DNA of 12,370 nucleotides from the NCBI GenBank assembly GCA_002309275.1, contig DBXL01000057.1, forward strand, positions 3,198-15,567, read 5' to 3'. The notes under the pieces are model-generated. The model was not told the DNA's origin. It was given only the letters and a program-made list of their open reading frames with translations, and ran no database searches. Made by a program: the position numbers and the translations under genes. Of this stretch, positions 7,420-12,370 are shown piece by piece. The stretch comes from Ruminococcaceae bacterium UBA1213 (GTDB lineage Bacteria; Bacillota; Clostridia; Oscillospirales; Acutalibacteraceae). The first letter of the stretch is position 1; every line of letters begins with the position of its first letter.

Positions 7420-8040
7420 TTAATCCCCCTTTGCAATGTCAATGAAATTTCTTAATATTTGCAGACCGACAGCACCGCTTTTTTCGGGGTGAAACTGAGT
7501 GGCAAATATATTTTTGTACTGTACGGCTACATCTATATCTATGCCGTAAGTAGTCCTTGCGGCAACGATACTTTCACTTTCGGCTTTGAGATAGTATGAG
7601 TGTACAAAATATACATAGGGATTTTGTGGAATGTTTTTAAAAATGCCGTCACTTTTGAGAATGTCGAGGGAATTCCAGCCCATATGGGGAATTTTTAAAG
7701 TATTATTCTGATTGGGGATTTTAGTAATAGAGCCTTTAAGGAGTCCAAGTCCCTGCACACCGGGACTTTCCTCACTGCCGTCAAAGAGTAACTGTAAGCC
7801 CAGACAGATACCCAAAAAAGGCTTTCCGCTGTTTACGAATTCAAGTACAGCTTTATCGGCACCGGAATTTTTCATGCAGGACATAGCGTCAGCAAAGGAG
7901 CCTACACCGGGTAAAATTGCCCCGTCAGCATGGAGAATATCCTCTTTTTTGTCGGTGACAATGCTGTCACAGCCTATGAAATTCAGTGCTTTTACAACGC
8001 TCTGTAAATTACCTGCACCGTAGTCAATAACTGCTATCAA
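7420..8040 (-). CDS. hisH: Imidazole glycerol phosphate synthase, glutaminase subunit
   Basis: Class I glutamine amidotransferase that hydrolyses glutamine and channels ammonia to HisF. With the start at 8040 the product has 206 residues, usual for HisH, and begins MIAVIDYGAGNLQSV as family members do. The catalytic triad is C79 (in GICLGLQLL), H184 and E186 (in QFHPEKSG); the oxyanion region LPGVGSF is at 43-49. The start is TTG: AAGGAG lies about six bases upstream of it. The in-frame TTG at 8070 would add ten basic residues, but the predicted transcript begins at about 8068, so it is excluded. First gene of a two-gene hisHF unit with its own promoter. No other his genes are seen in the window. 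It shares a short divergent region with the adaptor gene at 8163. Confidence 0.95.
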   Translation of the reverse strand: MIAVIDYGAGNLQSVVKALNFIGCDSIVTDKKEDILHADGAILPGVGSFADAMSCMKNSGADKAVLEFVNSGKPFLGICLGLQLLFDGSEESPGVQGLGLLKGSITKIPNQNNTLKIPHMGWNSLDILKSDGIFKNIPQNPYVYFVHSYYLKAESESIVAARTTYGIDIDVAVQYKNIFATQFHPEKSGAVGLQILRNFIDIAKGD

Positions 8041-8074
8041 ATTTTTCTCCTTCTTTCTTTTTAAATTCAATCAA

Positions 8075-8103
8075 ATTGTAACATAAAAACAAATAATTGG
8101 CAA
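8075..8103 (-). promoter_or_regulatory. Promoter of hisHF
   Basis: On the minus strand, TTGCCA (8103-8098) and TACAAT (8080-8075) are 17 bases apart, and TGT directly before the -10 gives an extended -10. Transcription would begin near 8068, giving a leader of about 28 bases, too short for a T-box or attenuator peptide. Confidence 0.7.
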
Positions 8104-8115
8104 TAGGTTTAAAGT

Positions 8116-8121
8116 TATAAT
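8116..8121 (+). promoter_or_regulatory. Possible -10 box for the adaptor/permease operon
   Basis: A perfect TATAAT lies about 40 bases before the start codon. There is no good -35 at 17 bases. TTGGCA (8097-8102) is only 13 bases away and overlaps the hisHF -35. Either the promoter needs an activator or another sequence is used. Confidence 0.35.
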
Positions 8122-8162
8122 TCAGCAATTATTACAGATAATAGAAAAGGGAGATGATACAG

Positions 8163-9077
8163 ATGAAGAAATATATATACTTAATTCTTGTAACGCTGTT
8201 GATAATATCATCCGTAGTGATGACGGGATATGCATTAAAAGGCAGTCCGGCAAGCGTGGAAACATTGCTGTTAAAGGCACAGGATATGGAAAATACCATC
8301 ACATCTTCCGGGAAATTGCAGTATAAATCGGGAAAATCGGTAAAAGCAGATGAATTGGGGATCATGAAAGAGGTGTATGTAAAGAGCGGTGACGAGATAA
8401 AAAAAGGTGACAGGCTTTTTTCATACTATCAGGCAGACATGATGTCCCACTATGCAGATATGGGAAATATATTAACTTTCTCCATGAAGGAGCAGGTACT
8501 TGGAGAGGTGAAAAAATACTGTACTGTAAAAGAGGTGATTTCGGATACAGAGGGGAAAATTACTTCGATTCAGTATGATACAGATGATATAATTCAGAAG
8601 AATTCAGATGTCATAAAGCTTTCAGACACAGGGGTGCTGGAAATACCCGTAAATATCAGTGAGAATTACATTGAGAGGGTGGAGAAAGGTCAGACAGCGG
8701 AAATAAAATTCAATGCCGTTCCCGACAGGACATATACAGGAAAAGTCACAAAAATATCAGATGAAGCAGTGCAGACAACGGGACTGAGCGGAAAAGAAAC
8801 TACTGTGTGCGTGACGGTGACGCTTGACGAAAAAAAAGATGATAAATTGCGTATAGGTTACAGTGCAGACTGTTCGATAGTTACATCAAGGGATAAAAAT
8901 ATACTTGTAGTGCCGTATGAGTGCATACACTCTGACGACAGGGGAGATTATGTATTGACACTGGTGCAGAGCCGAGCTAAAAAGGTGTATATTACGACAG
9001 GCAGAGAATATAAAAACGGTGCAGAGATACTTTCAGGTCTGAATGCAGGAGATAAAATCATCAGCAATCAGCAGTGA
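8163..9077 (+). CDS. Membrane-fusion (HlyD/MacA/YknX-like) adaptor of an ABC export system
   Basis: A 304-residue protein anchored by an N-terminal hydrophobic segment (residues about 3-25) and otherwise outside the membrane. Two half-lipoyl (biotinyl-like) motifs are seen, one around residues 62-82 (EVYVKSGDEIKKGDRLF) and one about 120-150 (GKITSIQYDTDDIIQKNSDV), then a beta-barrel region (EIPVNISENYIERVEKGQ onward) and a membrane-proximal domain (residues about 240-304, NILVVPYECI to LNAGDKII). The spacer between the lipoyl halves is only about 35 residues, without the long coiled coil of TolC-docking adaptors, as expected for a Gram-positive. The ATG at 8163 is preferred: AAGGGAG (8147-8153) is nine bases upstream, whereas the ATG at 8154 abuts it. 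It is followed after 35 bases by the permease with which it should form a complex. Cargo unknown. Confidence 0.88.
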   Translation: MKKYIYLILVTLLIISSVVMTGYALKGSPASVETLLLKAQDMENTITSSGKLQYKSGKSVKADELGIMKEVYVKSGDEIKKGDRLFSYYQADMMSHYADMGNILTFSMKEQVLGEVKKYCTVKEVISDTEGKITSIQYDTDDIIQKNSDVIKLSDTGVLEIPVNISENYIERVEKGQTAEIKFNAVPDRTYTGKVTKISDEAVQTTGLSGKETTVCVTVTLDEKKDDKLRIGYSADCSIVTSRDKNILVVPYECIHSDDRGDYVLTLVQSRAKKVYITTGREYKNGAEILSGLNAGDKIISNQQ

Positions 9078-9112
9078 GCAATTAATAAGTGAGGCACATG
9101 AGGTGAAAAGCT

Positions 9113-10279
9113 TTGATTAGGGCATTAAGGGGACTTTTCGGAAAAAAGGGGAGAACTTTTCTGACGTTATGTGGAATTGCAGTAGGTGTTGCGTCAGTGA
9201 TAGTAATAAACAGTATCAGCGAATGCGGAAGGAATGCCCTGACAAGTGAGATAGACGGATTAGGGATAGGCGGAATAACAGTGAGCCTGAAAAAGCAGTC
9301 AGCCAGACTGTGTGAAAGTGAATTAAATGTGATAAAATCACTTTCATATGTAGAGAATGCGATGCCTGTAATGTTCGAGGCGACAGACGCATATATCCGT
9401 GACAGGAAAAGCAGTATATATTTATGGGGGATAGACAGGACTGCTAAAGATGTCATATCACTTGAACTGCTCAAAGGCAGGTTCATCAATTCGGGGGATA
9501 TATCATCAAATGCCCGTAAATGCATGATAGACAGAACGCTTGCACAGTCATATTACGGCACAGAAAATGTGGTGGGAAAGAAGATTTTAATAAACAGCGG
9601 AAGCTCCGGTGCAGAATATGAAATAGTGGGAGTCATAAAGACAGGAAGCGGTATTTTACAGAGTGTAATGGGTTCGTATATACCCAATTTTGTATATGTG
9701 CCATATACGGTAATGCAGAATAACATAGGTACGGCAAATTTTTCTCAAATAGCGGTAAAGATAAAAAAGTCCTATGATGAGGAAACGGCAGGAAAGAATA
9801 TCATCAAAATGATGGAGAGAAATGCAAATATACAGGGTGCATACTCTTTTACAAACATGGCACAGCAGAAAGAGAATATAACCAATATTGTGAATATATT
9901 TTCGGCAGTTCTGACGGCAGTAGGAATCATATCATTGTTTGTAGCGGGATTAAGCATAATGAATGTAATGCTTTCAGCGGTGACGGAAAGAACAAGGGAA
10001 ATAGGCATTAAAAAAGCATTGGGTGCGACAAGGGGAGTAATTGTAAAGGAATTTCTGCTGGAAGCGGTCATTTTAACAGTGATAGGTGCATTAACGGGCA
10101 TATTGATAGGGATTATTATATCATTGGCAGGAGTTTCCGCATTGGGATTGACACCTGCATTTCAAATTGATAGAATGATAGAAATACTGATATTTTCAGT
10201 AGGAGTGGGGGCGATATTTGGGATATACCCTGCTTTCAAAGCGTCAAATTTAAAGCCTGTGGAGGCTCTGAGGAGATAA
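9113..10279 (+). CDS. MacB/FtsX-type ABC transporter permease
   Basis: A 388-residue permease of the four-helix MacB type. TM1 is about residues 14-34, followed by an extracytoplasmic domain of about 225 residues (MacB_PCD-like), then TM2 about 268-295, TM3 about 315-343 and TM4 about 357-377. The conserved cytoplasmic coupling stretch ERTREIGIKKALGATRG sits between TM2 and TM3, and the C-terminus PAFKASNLKPVEALRR is standard for the family. The start is a TTG at 9113 with AGGTG seven bases upstream; no better in-frame codon exists. MacB-like systems use ATP hydrolysis mechanically to move peptides, lipids or drugs outside the membrane. The C-terminal ATPase fusion of MacB is absent and no separate ATPase gene lies nearby, so the ATPase must be encoded elsewhere. 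Co-transcribed with the adaptor before it and, after three bases, with the gene at 10283. Confidence 0.93.
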   Translation: MIRALRGLFGKKGRTFLTLCGIAVGVASVIVINSISECGRNALTSEIDGLGIGGITVSLKKQSARLCESELNVIKSLSYVENAMPVMFEATDAYIRDRKSSIYLWGIDRTAKDVISLELLKGRFINSGDISSNARKCMIDRTLAQSYYGTENVVGKKILINSGSSGAEYEIVGVIKTGSGILQSVMGSYIPNFVYVPYTVMQNNIGTANFSQIAVKIKKSYDEETAGKNIIKMMERNANIQGAYSFTNMAQQKENITNIVNIFSAVLTAVGIISLFVAGLSIMNVMLSAVTERTREIGIKKALGATRGVIVKEFLLEAVILTVIGALTGILIGIIISLAGVSALGLTPAFQIDRMIEILIFSVGVGAIFGIYPAFKASNLKPVEALRR

Positions 10280-10282
10280 ACA

Positions 10283-10972
10283 ATGGAAAGATTTCTAAAA
10301 AATGCGAATTTGCCGGAATGCAGAGTAAGTGAAGTGATAATGTCAGACTATAAGCCTGTTTTCAAAAGAGAGCTTGAGGGAATGGGAATCAGAGTGACCG
10401 TACCGAAAGCAATCGAATTGATAACAGGTTCTGAAAGGTATCATGCAGATATGAGTGTACTGCATACAGGGGAGAACAGATTTTTTTATGCAGATGAGCT
10501 TGAGGAGAAAGTCACTGCTCAAAAGCCTTTGTTGAATATCTGCCTTTTTGGAAAGAATGTAATATGTAATACTAAGACGGCATATAAGCCTGTCCTTGAA
10601 TCATTGAGAGAGAAGAGCATTTTGCATACGAATCAGAGATATGCAAAATGCTCATGTGCGGTGATAGGGGAGAATGCACTGATAACATCTGACAGAGGTA
10701 TTTATGAAATTTGTCTGCAAAATAAAATAGATGTTCTTCAAATATCGGCAGGGGATATTGAGCTTGACGGCTATGCATACGGATTTATAGGAGGGTGCTG
10801 TGGTTTCATTGACAAAAGCACGCTTGCCTTTTCGGGAAATATCAGTTTACATAGAGATTTTGCGGATATACGGGATTTTGCAGGGAATTATCATATAAAA
10901 TTGCATTCTCTGACAAATGGAAAACTTTATGATATAGGGGGGATATTGCCTGTAAAAGAAATTTATGAATAA
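10283..10972 (+). CDS. DUF6873-like protein, putative GME (guanidino-modifying enzyme) fold
   Basis: A 229-residue protein without signal peptide or membrane segment, so probably cytoplasmic. Recognisable conserved patches are YHADMSVLHTGE (53-64, with H54 and D56), QRYAKCSCAVIG (118-129), ITSDRGI (134-140), GFIGGCCGFID (167-177) and DIGGILPV (217-224). These match my memory of a clostridial family named DUF6873, assigned to the GME fold of arginine deiminase-like enzymes. In that superfamily His, acidic and Cys residues form the active site; H54, D56 and C172 or C173 are candidates here, which is inference. The start lies three bases after the permease stop, with GAGG(A)G about seven bases upstream inside the permease gene, implying coupled expression. 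Substrate and link to the transporter are unknown. Confidence 0.75.
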   Translation: MERFLKNANLPECRVSEVIMSDYKPVFKRELEGMGIRVTVPKAIELITGSERYHADMSVLHTGENRFFYADELEEKVTAQKPLLNICLFGKNVICNTKTAYKPVLESLREKSILHTNQRYAKCSCAVIGENALITSDRGIYEICLQNKIDVLQISAGDIELDGYAYGFIGGCCGFIDKSTLAFSGNISLHRDFADIRDFAGNYHIKLHSLTNGKLYDIGGILPVKEIYE

Positions 10973-10984
10973 TAATCACATTTG

Positions 10985-11013
10985 TTGAAATATGTCGAAT
11001 AATGTCGTATAAT
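10985..11013 (+). promoter_or_regulatory. Sigma-A promoter of the dockerin gene
   Basis: TTGAAA (10985-10990) and TATAAT (11008-11013) are 17 bases apart. AAGGAG (11031-11036) follows, eight bases before the ATG at 11045. No terminator separates it from the preceding operon, so read-through may also contribute. Confidence 0.75.
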
Positions 11014-11044
11014 GTAGAAAAGGCTTTGACAAGGAGTTTTTTCT

Positions 11045-12235
11045 ATGAAAGGGAGAGTATTTTTTATTATAATTGCACTTGCATTGATATTTTCATACAG
11101 TGCAGACGGTGCGGAGATAAATTCAAATATATTTTTACCGGACGGCATGGGAAATTTATATAAAGTGGAGAGTACAGGCGGAAATACAGAAGTATTTAAA
11201 ATTTCACCGAAAGAGAGTAAAAAGTATCTGGTAAGCGGAGATAAATTTGATAAAGTATTTTGCATAGACGGAGAAATATATCTGACTTCAAACAGAGAGA
11301 GATTTATATATATTGTTGCCAAGGACCGTGCAGAGATTGCAGAAATAAGTCTTGAAAGAGATTACAGCATGACGGCAGATGAAAAATATTTTTATTTTTG
11401 TGACAGTTCAAAAGCTGTAAAATACGATTTCGGCACAGGAAAAAGTGAAAATATTAATGCAGAGGATTTTCCGAAACCGTTGGAAAGTGATGAAGATATT
11501 TATGTGCTTAAGGGAAATAAAATTTATATGCTTGATGAGGGAAAGAAGATTTCAGAGTATATTTCTGATTCAGGTATATCCGAGATAATTTTGAGTGGTG
11601 AAAATTTGTATGGGATAATGCATGAAGAAGCCGTTTATATTCCCAAGAGTGCATTCAAAAAAATGGAAGAAAGCAAAACAGAAGAAAGTAAAATGGAGGT
11701 TTCACAGAAAAGCAAGCCTGTGAAACAGGAAGTTTCAAGGAATGATGAAATTTCAAAAGCGGAGAGTAAGGCAGAAATTTCTGTTTCGGAGAGGTCAAAA
11801 GTTTCTGAACCATCAATGAAAGAGCCGTCCGTTTCGTATTATGGAATTTCAAGTGATGTTTATGAAATTTCAGAAGATATGATATATATTCCACAGGGAA
11901 CGAGTGTTTCAGATTTCAAAAAAGGCATGAAATACGGTGACTGTAAAGTAAGTTTTATCAATCATAACGGGAAGTCTGTAACAAGCGGTAATATTGGGAC
12001 AGGCTGGAGAGTGAATTTTTCAGGCAGTGGAAATATCACAGATTATTATACGGTTGTGTCGGGTGACGTGACAGGAGAGGGAAATATCAATTCAAGGGAC
12101 ATTTATTTGATGAAAGATTATCTGTTCGGGAAAGCGGAGTTTACAAAATATCAGAGAATTTCGGCAGACATCAATAAAAACGGCATCACTGACAGTGTAG
12201 ATATGTATATGATAAAAAAATACGGCTCTGGGTGA
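11045..12235 (+). CDS. Exported dockerin type I protein with beta-rich N-terminal domain
   Basis: A 396-residue protein with a signal peptide (basic MKGR, hydrophobic core to about residue 18, likely cleavage near residue 22-23). Residues about 24-204 form short beta-type repeats (GNLYKVES, DGEIYLTS, KYFYFCDSS, DIYVLKGNKIYMLDEG, ENLYGIMHE) suggestive of a propeller-like or YncE-like domain. A linker rich in Ser, Lys and Glu runs from about 205 to 264, with an EESK repeat. Residues about 265-337 make a small beta domain often found before such dockerins. The dockerin has two calcium-binding loops: D341-V-T-G-E-G with D352, and D375-I-N-K-N-G with D386, each followed by a hydrophobic helix. Dockerins bind cohesins on cell-surface or cellulosomal scaffolds. 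No catalytic carbohydrate-active domain is seen, so it is probably a binding or structural component. It has its own promoter and terminator. Confidence 0.9.
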   Translation: MKGRVFFIIIALALIFSYSADGAEINSNIFLPDGMGNLYKVESTGGNTEVFKISPKESKKYLVSGDKFDKVFCIDGEIYLTSNRERFIYIVAKDRAEIAEISLERDYSMTADEKYFYFCDSSKAVKYDFGTGKSENINAEDFPKPLESDEDIYVLKGNKIYMLDEGKKISEYISDSGISEIILSGENLYGIMHEEAVYIPKSAFKKMEESKTEESKMEVSQKSKPVKQEVSRNDEISKAESKAEISVSERSKVSEPSMKEPSVSYYGISSDVYEISEDMIYIPQGTSVSDFKKGMKYGDCKVSFINHNGKSVTSGNIGTGWRVNFSGSGNITDYYTVVSGDVTGEGNINSRDIYLMKDYLFGKAEFTKYQRISADINKNGITDSVDMYMIKKYGSG

Positions 12236-12247
12236 GCCGTTTTTTTT
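12222..12247. terminator. Terminator of the dockerin gene, likely bidirectional
   Basis: ACGGCTC (12222-12228) pairs with GAGCCGT (12234-12240) around a 5-base loop, followed by T at 12240-12247. The dockerin stop codon (12233-12235) lies in the loop and 3' arm. A run of seven A upstream (12214-12220) gives a U-tract on the other strand, so it can also serve the minus-strand gene whose stop is at 12251. Confidence 0.88.
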
Positions 12248-12250
12248 ATG

Positions 12251-12370
12251 TCAGAAAATGTTGTTGATACTTGGAAATTCGACATTTTTAAAATTTTCTA
12301 TAAGAAGATATGCTCTTGTACATTCTGCCGAGTACATGGAAATATCACTGTTTTTTATATATGAATAAGC
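12251..12370 (-). CDS. C-terminal end of an unrecognised minus-strand gene
   Basis: Reading the minus strand from the right edge, 39 sense codons lead to a TGA at 12253-12251. The encoded tail contains SAECTRAYLLIENFKN and ends in PSINNIF. The frame is open to the window edge, codon use resembles the neighbours, and the stop lies ten bases before the shared terminator at 12222-12247, as expected for a gene converging on the dockerin gene. The fragment is too short to assign to a family; it looks cytoplasmic, with no membrane segment. Confidence 0.6.
   Translation of the reverse strand, partial: AYSYIKNSDISMYSAECTRAYLLIENFKNVEFPSINNIF

Noticed and set aside
7077..7445. Plus-strand open frame opposite hisF, and another at 7712-8023 opposite hisH
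   Set aside because: They are mirror frames of well-conserved hisF and hisH and have no initiation signals.
8041..8068. T-box or leader-peptide attenuator for hisHF
   Set aside because: The predicted leader is only about 28 bases and has no hairpin, no run of His codons and no T-box sequence.
1..12370. CRISPR arrays, tRNA or rRNA genes, insertion sequences
   Set aside because: No spaced repeats, cloverleaf-type inverted repeats, transposase motifs or terminal inverted repeats were seen on either strand.

Overview
The window looks like chromosomal DNA of a low-GC Gram-positive anaerobe of the class Clostridia, most likely a Ruminococcus-like Oscillospiraceae member. The reasons are a type III (GlnN) glutamine synthetase, a secreted dockerin protein, strong AAGGAGG-type ribosome binding sites, near-consensus sigma-A promoters with 17-base spacers, and U-tailed hairpin terminators. 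This placement is inferred from content, not from a database search.

Layout. (1) 1-2261, minus strand: the first 753 codons of a large open reading frame that runs off the left edge. It has a GT2-like glycosyltransferase half followed by a CDP-glycerol glycerophosphotransferase (TagF-like) half. Several residues normally conserved in both halves are changed. (2) 2262-2544: a divergent regulatory region with a promoter on each strand, a cluster of GACAA/TTGTC elements, and a glnN leader that can fold either into two small hairpins of the ANTAR-target type or into an intrinsic terminator. (3) 2545-4638: glnN, with its own terminator. (4) 4753-6099: pgi with its own promoter. (5) 6190-6606: a small P-loop protein with its own promoter. 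(6) 6610-6657: a 21-bp perfect-stem bidirectional terminator shared with the convergent pair hisH-hisF (minus strand, 8040-6656). (7) 8163-10972: a plus-strand operon of a membrane-fusion adaptor, a MacB/FtsX-type ABC permease and a DUF6873-like protein. No ABC ATPase gene is present. (8) 11045-12235: an exported protein with a Ser/Lys/Glu-rich linker and a C-terminal dockerin, with its own promoter and a terminator that contains its stop codon. (9) 12251-12370, minus strand: the last 39 codons of an unrecognised gene.

Functionally, glnN (ammonia assimilation), pgi (glycolysis) and hisHF (histidine synthesis, using glutamine) are housekeeping genes with separate transcription units. The more accessory content is at the surface: the wall-polymer or glycan-type transferase at the left, the export-type adaptor/permease pair in the middle, and the dockerin protein at the right. 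The most notable regulatory signal is the probable ANTAR-controlled attenuator before glnN. The most notable protein signals are the degenerate bifunctional transferase and the permease operon that carries a putative GME-fold gene instead of an ATPase.
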